Assembly: GCF_016808095.1 (NCBI RefSeq)
Contig: NC_068979.1
Span: forward strand, 29,841,960 to 29,905,959
Direction of reading: 5' to 3'
DNA from: Vigna angularis
Taxonomy: Eukaryota > Streptophyta > Magnoliopsida > Fabales > Fabaceae
Length of the DNA: 64,000 nt
The notes under the pieces are model-generated. The model saw only the letters and a program-made list of their open reading frames with translations. It was not told the origin of the DNA and did not search any database. The position numbers were made by a program, and so were the translations under genes. Shown piece by piece: positions 47,853 through 60,287 of the stretch; the stretch's first letter is position 1; each line of letters begins with the position of its first letter.

Positions 47853-50800
47853 ATGGATCGTTCTGCGATGACTGTTGGGCCAGGAATGGATATGCCAATC
47901 ATGCATGACAGTGATAGGTATGAGCTGGTCCGTGATATTGGGTCGGGGAATTTTGGGGTGGCTAGGCTCATGAGGGACAAGCACACTGAGGAGCTTGTTG
48001 CTGTGAAGTATATTGAGAGAGGTGAAAAGGTTTGTTTTCCATTATAGCTAAATTTTTTCTTTTTTTGTTCTTTTTTCGTGAATTAAGCTTTCCTTTTCTC
48101 TTTATTGTGCTTGTAAAGTTTTGGTTTGGGTGGGGGATTTTGGCAACTGAAGTCTGTAGGTTATGATTTGATTGATTGGGTTCTTTGTTGGAAATGGTGC
48201 TACTGGTGGTGGTGGGTGCTTTGGTTTTCAGTTGGATGGTGCTAAAAGAGATGTTGGGGATTGATAGGGGTGTACATCTGGATTTCAGTCTGTTCAGAAT
48301 TGGGATGTGTACGTGCTGCCTAATCTAATTGTATGCACTGGTTTTGCTGTTCTTGTGTTTGGATGGAATTTGCAGCCTTTGGAAATATGAACCAAGATTT
48401 TGCTTTCATCTTCTACCTATAAAAGTTAAGCTTAGTGGTGCCCCCATGTCTCTTTTGGCAATTAACTCTTACTGTTTTCAAACGCACATTATAAGTGTTG
48501 TTTTTGGTTCTAAATGTTGGCTGCAGTGGTTCAATTGAAAGTGCAAATGCTACAGTGTGCTTGATAGCAGACTTTCTTAACTAATGTTATAGCTGCCTTA
48601 AACCCTCGACACTTGTTTGTTTGACAAGCCACAAGTACAACAGCATTCCCACCTATGATGAAGCTTATCTAGAGTTTGTGTCAATCTAAGTTATGCAGTA
48701 GAGTTAAATAAAGTTTGAAAGGGATAGTGTTGCATGCATGTGGTTTTCCCTGCATTACATTAAGCTTAATCATGTTTTTTTCTTAACAGATAGATGAAAA
48801 TGTACGAAGGGAAATTATAAATCATAGATCATTGAGGCATCCCAATATTGTCAGGTTCAAGGAGGTTTGTTCTCTTAACTCTGTACACGTCCAAAGTCTT
48901 GGCCTATTTCTTCCTATTTGTACCTAAGGCGTATTTTAATCAGTTCTCATGCTCTGAAAGTATAGGTCATACTAACCCCTACACATTTGGCTATTGTGAT
49001 GGAATATGCCTCTGGAGGAGAATTATTTGAACGGATTTGCAAAGCAGGAAGATTTGGTGAAGATGAGGTTCTAATCTTTTCCAATCAAGCATTCTTTCCA
49101 GTGTTGTTGCAGTTACCATTTACCCTTAATGCCTATTATGTTTTGCTGCAGGCACGCTTCTTCTTCCAACAACTTATATCAGGGGTTAGCTTCTGTCATG
49201 CAATGGTACGTAAGTTTGGCAATTTTAGTTTTTACTTTCTCATTAGTGCATTTTCAGCTGAAAGATACAGTAAATTGTCATACTTGAATGTCTCTATTTA
49301 TCTTCTTTAATAAAGCAAGTATGCCATCGTGACTTAAAGTTGGAGAACACATTGTTGGATGGTAGTCCAGCTCCTCGTTTGAAGATTTGTGATTTTGGGT
49401 ATTCGAAGGTACTTTTCTTTCTTTGCATTTACAATACATGAATTCCAGATTGATATTTGCACTGGGTACTGTTTGGGAAGTTCATTGCAATTTTATTGTA
49501 CCCCAAGATCAAGAAATTTCTTCATCTGTTATTTGCATTTATGGATCAGTTTGTACTATCTGTGACATAAATCTTGATTGTGTTACTTTTGCAGTCCTCT
49601 GTACTACATTCACAACCAAAATCTACAGTCGGTACCCCTGCATACATTGCTCCTGAAGTTTTGCTTAAGAAAGAATATGATGGCAAGGTATTATGTAACT
49701 TCCATCTCCCAAAGAATATTCATAGAACTGTTGTATTAGTTTATTTGGTTCTTATACTTTGCAATTATACGTTGGTCACCACAACCACCTGTTGATTGAT
49801 TCCATGCAGAGTAGAATCTACCATCTTAATGTCAGTAAAGACACTATCAATTGTAATTTCTAGGTGTTGCATGGAAAAACATATAATGATATGTTCTGTA
49901 ACCACTAGGGGTTTAATTGGATTGTCACTGTTTTAGCATCATCCTACTTGTTGAATCTAATCCAGTGAGTAGTAGACTTTGGTTGATAACTGAAGTTGCT
50001 ATGTTTGGGTGTCAACAGCAGACATGACCTACAACTTACAAGGACGATAGTGTAATACTTTTAACCTTAACTAGAATATTGAGCTCTTTTTCCTGAAGAA
50101 TAGAACATAACCAAGAGTGAGAAATGAAAAATATTTCTTTTTTCTATTTAAGGCTCATTGCAATCTCTTTCATGGTTCCCCGGTGTGAATTGTGAGTTCT
50201 GTCAGAAAATGGACTTTTACCTGTGAGAGCTTTGTGGAGTTCTAAGTAACAAGAATCCCAATTTGATCTTATCGCTGAGGCGATTAATCTCATGACTTAT
50301 CACTCATATTTTCCTCTTTTCTGAGTATGGTGTCAATATCTTTCTCCAAACTGAATATCATAACGGCCCTCCCTTGTTTTCTCATCACTTTCTCTGTGAA
50401 TGATTCTTATCGATGGTTGTGGAACATGAAGAAAAGTTTGATTAATGTGAGACTATTATATAATCATGTTTGAAGTATGTTTGCTTTTCATTTATGGTTA
50501 GAAAGGATTGTGACTAATGTTATGCTTTATCTCCTACAGATGAAACAAAATTTTAGATTATAATCTGAAAGCACTACTTTCAGGACAGCTATGCATTTTC
50601 TTGAATAATTATTCACTAATACATTGCACTGACATTGTCATTCAATTGTGACTCAGATTGCAGATGTGTGGTCCTGTGGGGTGACCTTATACGTCATGTT
50701 GGTAGGTGCATATCCTTTTGAGGATCCAGAGGAACCTGCAAATTTCCGAAAGACAATTCAGGTAGGTTACTGCACCCTGTTTAGGTCACTGCAGTTTGAT

Positions 50801-51492
50801 TTTGTTTAAACTGTTGGATTTTGTTTGCAGAGGATTTTGAAAGTCCAGTACTCAATTCCTGATTATGTTCATATATCTCCCGAATGTCGTCATCTAATCT
50901 CAAGGATCTTCGTTGCAGATCCTGCACAGGTCAGCTTATAATTTTAATTAATTTTTCGATCTGAAAATTGTGTGCTTCGTTTATACTATTGAATGTGATG
51001 TATCCAGAAGGGAGCAAGTCAGGAATATGTATCTAGACATGAGTTTCTTACAACGGATTAGAAAGAAAAGCTGTAGCTTCATCAGCTACTAGCTAGTACA
51101 GATGAATCTTCAAATTAATATTCCATTTCAAGTTAAGCCCCTCTTGTTTGTTTGTTTTTTTTATCTATCCTTAAGACTGGTATTGTTTCATGCAGAGAAT
51201 AACTATTCCTGATATTCGAAGCCACGAGTGGTTTTTGACGAACCTTCCGGCAGATCTGATGGTGGACAGCACAATGAGCAACCAGTTTGAGGAGCCTCAT
51301 CAACCAATGCAGAGCGTTGAAGAGATCATGCAGATAATTAGAGAGGCTACAATTCCTGGAGCCAAAACTCAGTCTCTCAACCAGTATCTCACTGGTAGCT
51401 TGGACATGGATGATGATGACATGGACGAGGACCCAGAGACAGATTCTGATCTTGATATTGATAGCAGTGGAGAAATAGTTTATGCAATGTAA
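47853..51492 (+). CDS. SnRK2 protein kinase, subclass III (SnRK2.2/2.3/2.6-like)
   Basis: Nine exons: 47853-48029, 48790-48864, 48966-49067, 49152-49205, 49316-49408, 49595-49687, 50657-50761, 50831-50929 and 51196-51492, encoding 364 residues. All junctions are GT-AG and fall between codons, as in other plant SnRK2 genes. Kinase landmarks: GSGNFG loop at 30-35, Lys52 in [15 protein letters not shown] at 140-147 and DFG at 162-164. The activation loop [20 protein letters not shown] has Ser177 at the position phosphorylated in OST1. Residues after about 267 contain the SnRK2 box, then an Asp/Glu-rich tail ([20 protein letters not shown]) ending EIVYAM, the ABA box that binds PP2C phosphatases. 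Such kinases drive ABA responses in stomata, seeds and drought, in cytosol and nucleus. The tail and loop favour a SnRK2.2/2.3-type; exact orthology is inferred. It converges with the HSP70 gene. Confidence 0.95.
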
Positions 51493-52445
51493 GTTGCTAC
51501 CAGACACACTGTAAACTGAATTCTCTCATCAATTTATAACAAATACAGTGGATTGTTCAGTGAGATTGTAAGAGTGTGTATAAGAAAAATATTTCACATA
51601 TGAAGGGGAAGGATTCTATGATTAAAATCTTATATTCTCAGGATCCACTCTGCTTGTATTTTATGATCTTTAATGATCCAATCTTATCTTTCATTTCTGG
51701 TATCTATACAGGTTTCGGTTCCACTCTTCTAAAGTTCTCAGTAAACTTTATCACTATATTACTATACTTCATTAATGGGATCATGTTGTAAAATAGTAAA
51801 ATTTTATTCGATGTTTATGGTTGGAAAAATTTGATGAATTTGTGCTTAATTTGTTCATAGACAGAGATGGACGCATAAACAGCTTTCTTGTGTAGAATTG
51901 CCAATTGATTGGAGTCATTGAAGTTAAGTCCAGTGGAAATTATTTATTAATTTTGGTCAGTAATTATTCTTTATTGAAAAATACTTGATTAACTAATTTT
52001 GATAAGGTCTTTTCAATCATATCTTTTTTAATTTGTAAGACTTAAATCCGGCCGAGTCACTTAAAAGGATCCTATTTAGATCAATGTTAAAATGGAAGCT
52101 TAATTATTGTCATGGGGAAAATATTATTTTTCTAACTGAACAAATTAAAAAAATTACAACAGAAAATTGTTTTCTATTTTCACGTAAGTATAGCAAATGA
52201 ACAACAGAAGAGGTGCACCGATGGCAACACACATGATGGAAAAATAAGCAATCGGTATGAGTCAAAGGGTCAATCAGACGCAGATTGAGCAAAATCAACA
52301 AAAGCTATGTTAATTAAGGTTATATATCGACTACAAAACAGTGAAACTTGAACAATGTTGAGATACCAAATAAATCATAAAAGATTGTTTTCATCACATA
52401 GCAGGAGGCAAATCAGCACAGCAAAAATCTAGATTGGAAAAGCTT
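51493..52445. other. 3' flanks of two converging genes
   Basis: Between the stop codons of the SnRK2 (+) and HSP70 (-) genes; should contain both 3' UTRs. No further gene seen. Confidence 0.6.
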
Positions 52446-54510
52446 CTACCCATTCTTGCCTATTGTTTCTTCATAGAGGCTCTCAAGCTTCTTCAGATAA
52501 TCCTCAAATACATATGCTTCCTCATGCTGATTTTTACCATCCAGCAATTCTGTACCCTTCTTAATTGCCAAACTAATCCTCTCCCTTGTCGATGAGCTAA
52601 GTTTAGAAATCATATCTTTCTTTTCCAAAGCCTTATTCATCTTGTAAACGTATTCATCCAAAGAATTAATTGCTTTGGACTTTCTAAGGAATTTCTTATC
52701 TTCCGCCTGAAAATTCTCAGCTTCTTGAATCAGTTTCATAATTTCTTCAGGAGACAGTCTCTCTTTATCATTGGTTATGATAATCTCATTCTTATTTCCA
52801 GTGGTTTTTTCCTCAGCTGAAACAGTTAACATACCATTTGAATCTATGGCAAAGCATACATTCAAAGGATGACCACGAGGAGCAGGAGGAAATCCAGAAA
52901 GAACAAAAGAACCTAACAAATTGTTATCACTGGCTCTTGCTCTCTCACCCTCGTAAACTTCAATCCGCACTCTATATTGGTTATCGTTTGTTGTGTGGAA
53001 TACTTCTATCTTGCTCACGGGAATGGTAGTGTTCCTGGGAATGACCACACCCATGACATCTGGATGTGTGCTTATACCAAGGGATAGAGGTGTAACATCC
53101 AGTAGCTCCAAGATTGGAACATTCTTCATGCCTTCATTCAGCAAAGCAGCCTGAACAGCTGCACCATGAGCAACAGCCTCATCAGGGTTGATGCTCTTGC
53201 ACAGATCCTTTCCATCAAAGAAGTCACGCAGTAGTTCCTGCACTTTTGGAATCCTGGAAGAACCACCAACAAGCACAACATCGTCTACACTGCTCTTGTC
53301 CATCTTAGCATACCTAAGACATCTATCAACTGTCTCCATACATTCTTCAAAGAGCTCCATATTAATTTCCTCAAACTTTGCACGAGTGATTGAAAAGCAG
53401 AAGTCAATGCCCTTAAATAACGCATCTAACTCAATGTCTGTGGTGATATCATATGACAGTATCCTTTTTGCCCTCTCACATGCAGTTCTCAACCTCCTTA
53501 GGGCTCTCGGGTTCCCACTAATATCTACCTTGTTCTTACTGTTGAACTCCTTCACAAAGTAGTTCACCATTCGATTGTCAAAATCTTCTCCTCCCAGATG
53601 AGTGTTTCCAGCGGTCGCCCGAACTTGGAAGACCTTGTTCTGAATTGTGACGAGAGACACATCAAAAGTACCACCGCCAAGATCAAAAATGAAAACATTT
53701 CGCTCCCCAACACAGTTAGTCTTCTTGTCAAGGCCATATGCAATAGCTGCAGCAGTTGGCTCATTGATTATCCTCATAACATTGAGACCAGCAATGGTAC
53801 CGGCATCTTTGGTGGCTTTACGTTGAGAGTCATTGAAATAAGCAGGCACTGTGACAACAACATTCTTCACAGGTGTTTCCAAGTACGCCTCGGCAATCTC
53901 CCGCATCTGCATGAGAACCATAGATGAGATTTCTTCGGCACAGAGGAACTTCTCCTGACCCTTGTATTTAACCACGATCATAGGCTTGTCGTTAGCACCT
54001 GCACCAACCTTGAATGGCCATAACATTTTCTCTTTTTGAATAAAGGGATCACTGAATTTCCTACCAATCAACCTCTTCGCATCTGCAAAAGTGGAAAGAC
54101 ATCCCGTATGTAAAAGTCAGTAGAGAAATCATAATAACAACAAATAATTGCAATTGTATTCATTTAAACAACTCTATCGTGTTGGAGAAAAACAAAAGTT
54201 AAAGTTCATATGTATGATTTGATGTAAAGGACATTCCGAAAACTCACTTAAAGAATAAGCAACTCAATGCTGGAGAGAATGAAATCATACCAAAAACAGT
54301 GTTTTCTGGATTGGTGACAGACTGAATCCGAGCAACTTCACCAATGAATCTATGTTTGTCAGTGAAGGCAACAAAAGAAGGTGTGGTTTTATCGCCTTGC
54401 TGAATGTGGATTATCTCCACTCTGCTGTGTTGCTCCAGCCAAACTGCAACGCAGGAATACGTTGTACCAAGGTCGATTCCTACGGCAAATTTCTTATCTT
54501 CTTTGCCCAT
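52446..54510 (-). CDS. Cytosolic-type HSP70 chaperone with shortened C-terminus
   Basis: Exons 54510-54291 and 54082-52446, joined in phase 1, encode 618 residues. The intron position (inside the codon for the Asp of DAKRLIGR) is the usual one for plant cytosolic HSC70 genes. The ATPase domain is intact: [15 protein letters not shown] near the start, [30 protein letters not shown] and [14 protein letters not shown]. The linker [10 protein letters not shown] and the beta-sandwich start follow. There is no signal peptide and no HDEL, so it is not BiP. The protein ends [10 protein letters not shown], so the Gly-rich tail and C-terminal EEVD that bind TPR co-chaperones are missing. Usual length is about 650. 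Sequence is more divergent than standard HSC70 ([32 protein letters not shown]), suggesting a specialised paralogue. Two intact exons argue for a working gene, but expression is unknown. Confidence 0.9.
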
Positions 54511-55904
54511 ATTCTATCAGCTGAATGAAGAGTACAGAATGTTAACTATAAGCCTTTACAGATAAAAACTGAATCTAAGTAAATGACTAAAAAGTAGTCA
54601 CGTACACCTAAATAATAGCTAACAGGCTTAGAGTAGTTCAACCCTTAGAAATAGGGCTTTATTTAAAAAACAAATAATAATCCAACACAGAACTCAAAAA
54701 CTCAATTCAAACACTTTGATGAATGTTAGTGTTTAATATTTATACTTAAACTATGTATGGAATTTGGAAAACCAAAAGACTGAAAGCTTTTCTGTGATAA
54801 TAACTGACTAGCTTGTCTCGTTAAATTTTCCTTCTAATATTTATTAGGTATAATTGGAAAATTATGATCCAACAAAATGGGATAGAATTTTTTTTAAAAA
54901 AATAGTTATTTAATTATCATTTTACAACTTTTATGGAAATAAAATGATGTTTACAAAAAATAACTTTTGTATTTATATATATAAAAAAAAGGGAATAAAT
55001 AATAGTGCGGGATAATGTCAAACAAATGATAATAAAAAAAATTGTGATATTAAAATACCAATATTCCTTTTCTTGTAACTTCATTCATGTCTGGAATTAA
55101 GCATTTAAATCCCAAGGCTAATGAATAGTCTTCTGTTATGAAAATTGTATTTTCAAACTCAACTTTTCTCTTACTTTCATTTCACTCTTCCTTTTATTAA
55201 TAAAATATTATATGTAATAAATAAAAATAAATGTAAACAAAATATTGAAATAAAAAATAATATTTATGGGTTTCATATGTAAATGGAAGTATATAAAAAA
55301 ACGACCAAATTAGTAATTTCTGTGAATTGTATATCCACTTATGTTCAATTCATAGTGTTTTTATTTTTTATTTTGAAATATACAGTAAAAAATAATATGT
55401 TATACTTTTTCTTTTATATAAATGAACGCTTTTATGGTGGTATATGGCTGTACATATTCTTTCGATGTTTTCCATTCTTTCTACCGTTGTAATGCTAGCA
55501 ATAAATAACTTAAATATCTTATTATTACTATCAGTATTTAAAAGGTTGATTGAATTTTTAAACCTCTATTATCATTTAAGATTTATTATAAAAATGGTAA
55601 TGCATATCCGAAACTAATTATTAACCATGCACGTTGAGGTAATAGTAAGAAAGAAACTCTTCAAAAAGATTATTCAAGATAAAATAAATTCAGCTATAAT
55701 ATTTATCTTTTAATTAACAGTAATGTGTATTTGAAAAGAACAATTACATTTTGACACTTAAATATTTTTTACACTTACTTAGCATTATCTTTCAAAATAT
55801 ATTTTTATTTACAAAAACAAAAGTTTACTTTTTTAAATTATTATTTTACCAAGTAGATTGTTAAATGATCCATCTTTCCTGTGAAAAAGGATGGATGAAA
55901 ATTG
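54511..55904. other. HSP70 upstream region and intergenic DNA
   Basis: Would include the HSP70 promoter. No heat-shock element was confirmed by eye. AT-rich, no gene seen. Confidence 0.45.
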
Positions 55905-55909
55905 GATTA

Positions 55910-58317
55910 TGTCATAACCATTAAAAACACACTAAAAACCTTATTTGAGTGGAAGACAAATGTCGAGCAAGGGGAGCTGGAAATCAGAAAGTGGAAAACA
56001 GGTGTGAGCAGTCGAGTGGCCGTTCGATTTTGGAGGGTAGAAGTAAAACTTAGTTTTTCAAAATTCACGCCACTCTCTGCATGCAACCATCTTCTTCAAT
56101 CTTCTGAAACTCCATTTTTCTCCTCCTTCTCTCTAAAAAGCTCTTACTTCTCTCTACAAAATCTCACTCTTTTCTTCTTCCGATCATCAAACAGACCACA
56201 CCTGAGCATTTCCGGCGTCGAGGACGTTCATTTGAACCGATCAGTTCCGGGTTCTAAATTGGTAAGTTCTCTCTTCATTCAGCCGGTTAGTTTCCTGGTA
56301 CATGCAAACCTAGTTTATGGGTTGCATGAGTCAATCATCTTGTTCTGAGAGTTTCTGGATTTCTGTTTGGTTTAGTTTCTTAAAGCGTGACTGTAGAACG
56401 CTAAGGTCTCTGGTAAAGGTGAACCCGTATTCTGAACTGTGAACGTTCGGTCACGCTTAGAGGTAAGAGAAACTTATATAATTTGATTAAGATTTTTGTT
56501 TTGAATAGATGTACGTTCGTTGATTTTTGAATGAATATGAAGTATGATTGTTGATATGTTTTGACTGTATGAAGTGTGAATATTTACTATGATATGGATG
56601 TATGAATGTATGAAGATAGATGTTGAGAAATGTATTGATAAGATTATGAATTCTAAGTCTAGAGTTTTATGTGAAAATTGATGTTCGTCACTGAAGATCT
56701 TTGATCGTTGGGTTTTCCTGTGGACTCGGTTGGAACTGAATTCTTTCATTTGGAAAGAATTCCAGTTGAGGACCGAGCGTCTTCGTTCTGTAATATCTGT
56801 ATTTAAGCGTTCAACCAAGGATATTCGTTTCTTGGTGTTTGATGGTAAACTTAAGTATATCTATATGTATTTGTATATTTCGTTCGTTCGTGAACACTAT
56901 TTAAATGGTATCTTATTATATTTATCAAGCCTTTCTTCTATAAGTTTAGTAGTGCTCGGTCTTACACCAAGCGCTCGTACTAAGTAGTGTTCGGTCTTAC
57001 ACCAAGCACTCGTACTAAGTAAGTGCTCAGTCTTCAACTGACATTCTGTTTCCTTGAGGTTTAGCTCATTAAGAAGCTAAATATTTATTGGCGATCGGTT
57101 TCTTCATATGATTTCGTCAAGTACTATTATTTGGTATCCTACAGTACCTATCTCAATTGGTTTCGGCCTAGAGTCCTAATACTCGGCCTAGGCTTTACGG
57201 TGTTCGGTTTGAACTCTCAAGAGTCAGATCATTAAATTGGCTCACTTGGTAAACAACATTCGATTATATTAGTCTCTGAGAAGTATTATTATATTCGGTC
57301 CTTTTCACAACTAGTGAGTAACTCTCTCAATTTGATTATGTTTGAGCTTGAGACATCTCGGTCTCACTCCAAGTGTTCGGTCTTGTTCTGGATTAAAAAC
57401 TAATGTGCGGTATTTGGTATCCTAAGGGATCATTATTCAAATTGGTTCAGTTGAGGTTTTAATAATGAAAGATGATAGAATACGATATGGATGAAATGAC
57501 TTTGGTTATGGAAGAGTGTTTCGGGGAGGAATATCTCATGATTTGATATTGGAATGGTAAAGTATGAATGTGGACACGCTAAGCTGGCGGTTCATCCTGA
57601 TATTCCGTGATTACTCGTTTCTCACGTAGAGAAGGGTAAGTCATGTGTGGGAATGGCAGGAGGTTCTCTTCCTTATGGTTAATTTGGACGGAACGGACTA
57701 ACCTCGGGTGACAGCTGTTGAGGGTATCCCAGTTACTACATCACCCGGGTGCACGAACGTCGTAGCTACACAGAATTCATACATTCCGGACAATCAGAGT
57801 CTAATATTAGGCTTTGCATGAAAGAGTTAATGAGTTATCTTGTTTAAATTGATTGAGTGAGATATATGTTGATAATTGAATTAAATTACATAAGCTTACC
57901 CTATTTCCTGTCTTGTCCGTTTTGTACGTTCGGTGGTTGTCCTTCTGTTGCAATGATCATCCGTGTGGATGTGAGAAGAAGGAGTAGCTTTGCTGGAAGA
58001 GGCGCTGGAAGAAGAAAGTTTGGTCGAGGTAGAAGTTAAGACCGAACAGTAGAGCCGTTCGGTCAGTAGTTAGTTTCTTTGTGTGATAACCGTTCGGTCA
58101 TCTGTTGTTTTCTTCTTTTGTATGACCGTTCGGTACGTCTTCTGTAAACTGTTCGGTCTAGATTGCATATTTGTACAGTTTTAATTTCTTCGTTATCTTG
58201 TAAGGCCGTTCGGCCATAAGCGTACGTCTCATCTTTTGTAAGACTGATCTGAAATATTATTAATATGTGATTATTCCTTTATATAGTTTTTATACTGTAT
58301 TATTTTTGGATGTTACA
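55910..58317 (+). mobile_element. LTR-like unit B, TTCGGTC-motif family (solo LTR)
   Basis: Begins TGTCATAACC and ends GGATGTTACA, so both ends have TG...CA form. It is flanked by a perfect 5-bp direct repeat, GATTA (55905-55909 and 58318-58322), the scar of LTR retrotransposon insertion. The 2,408-bp body has no gag or pol domains. It aligns with the reverse complement of 38502-40852. It contains many copies of TTCGGTC or CTCGGTC (for example near 56446, 56955, 56988, 57295, 57385, 58052, 58089 and 58149). The combination of ends, scar and lack of internal genes fits a solo LTR. A promoter-leader-like stretch near 56100-56260 ends in a good splice donor (TTG|GTAAGT). Orientation is given by that donor. 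Confidence 0.8.
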
Positions 58318-58322
58318 GATTA

Positions 58323-60287
58323 TCATTACTAACCAAAAATAAAATATGAGAAGTGCTAAACCACATTGTATAATACATAATACATTGCTTAAATACTTCT
58401 TTTTTATTGATTAAAATTTATTGAAAATTACAAAATCAGGAAAAGACCGTTAAAAAATATGTGAAACCTTCAAATTTCATCAATTTCTTATAAATTTCAA
58501 CCAATAAAAATATGTTTAAGAACGTATTCTTATCATTTAAAAAAAATAACATTGTAGACAAAATTCACATTGCTTTAACACGTTGTGCTCACATAACGTA
58601 ACAAAGATCCTTATAATAGAAAAATATGTATTTGATTTTCACTGTATGACAAAATTTGTATAAGTCAACTGTATTTTCAGTAGCATAAGCTATATCAGTC
58701 TCTAACCAAAGAATTAGAAAAAATCTGTGACAGTCACCATGTCATCCTAAGAAATGAATATTTTTAAGGAAAAAAAATGTAAAACAATTTATTCACTCAA
58801 CCAATCCTCTTGATATTTCTCTTGCAAAGGTTTAAGAATTTCTTTTCTTTTACCAAAAGTGAAGTCACCATTGCCATCTATTTCTTGATATGTATCAGCT
58901 ACAACTATTAATATGCATATCTGTCATCCCAAGACAAACTATAGTCACTAACTACAGCACTTACATTATTTCTCAACAAAGTGAAATCTAAATTTAGTAA
59001 AAATCTAAATGCATTGCTTAACACCACTGGCAACTTCACTAGCAAAAATCTGGTATCCTGTATAAGAGTAAGCAAAAGTCAATGATCGATTCATCAATAA
59101 GAGCATTTTGATACAAAATACTGTTGAATTAACAACTGAAGTCAGCCTGTACAAGATGTTAAACTATCAAAGTACTTCCATTTTGAATTGCAGGACTCAT
59201 TAGCAAACTTGAATATATTGGTTAATTGTTACAAGGACTATTATCTCACAAAACATTCTCACGGGGTCTGATTCACTAAACAATCTACTAACAGTAACAT
59301 GTTCTGGGAAATCAGTTTTACTCTTGAAAGATAATGTTACAAATGTTGAATGGTTAGTAAAGCAAGCGAAATGAAACAACTGCAAATTACAATCTGATTG
59401 GGGACTATTTATATAATTACATAAATAAAATTTTATATATTGCTCAATAAAAGATTTTTGGAAACATTAGCAGCACAAGATTGGTCCTTAAATAATTCAT
59501 CCATTGGCTGACATGTACTGGTACACAGAAGCCTTTGAATTACTCTTGTTTTTCGGCGAATCTTTTGGACTATTATTTTGATGTCAAAGTGGTACCAAAA
59601 TGCTTATAAAGTTATGTCAACTCTCATAACATTGGTTAACATTTAAAAGTTGTAAAGGGAAGAAAAAGATCAACTCACTCAATAATAATCCCAATAGTTA
59701 CATTAAATTTGAACTAAGTCATATTTAGGATCCTATATTTTCAATTTTTTTCAAAGTAGTCCTCAGTAAAAGCTGCTAACTTTTGCTGAACTATAGGGAC
59801 ACATTTGAAAACTCAAAAACTATATTTGACAAATACAAATTGAATTATCTAAATGCTTTCAAATATATCATTGTAGTTTAGAACAAGATAATAACTGTTG
59901 GTGAGGTGAAGACTTATTTGAAAATATTTGGTGGTATGGGGGTCAATTACATAATTTTAAATTATAATAACCAATTTAAAAAATCAGTGAAACTATAGGA
60001 ACTTAAAAATTGATTTAACCAACAAAAAAAAGAGCAAAACTTAAAATAGTTATTAAAATGGAGCTGTAGCTTGAAAAAACTAAACTTGAATTTGACCCGA
60101 GCATTTCCACATGGTTAAATTCCCATAATATAGCATTTACTCATAAAGCAAAGAAACACATTACACCCTCATTCGAATTCCCAAGAATCACATTTCACAT
60201 ATGTATAGGATTTAGTAAGTTGTAGGATTTAATAATACTTACAAAAACTGAGTAACTCTGCGAGCTAGTACCATAACTCGAGGATAA
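58323..60287. other. Intergenic, no gene seen
   Basis: AT-rich, downstream of the EMB1273-like gene on the minus strand. No recognisable motif. Confidence 0.45.

Noticed and set aside
53188..53927. Plus-strand frames over the HSP70 gene
   Set aside because: Antisense shadows of conserved HSP70 coding sequence.
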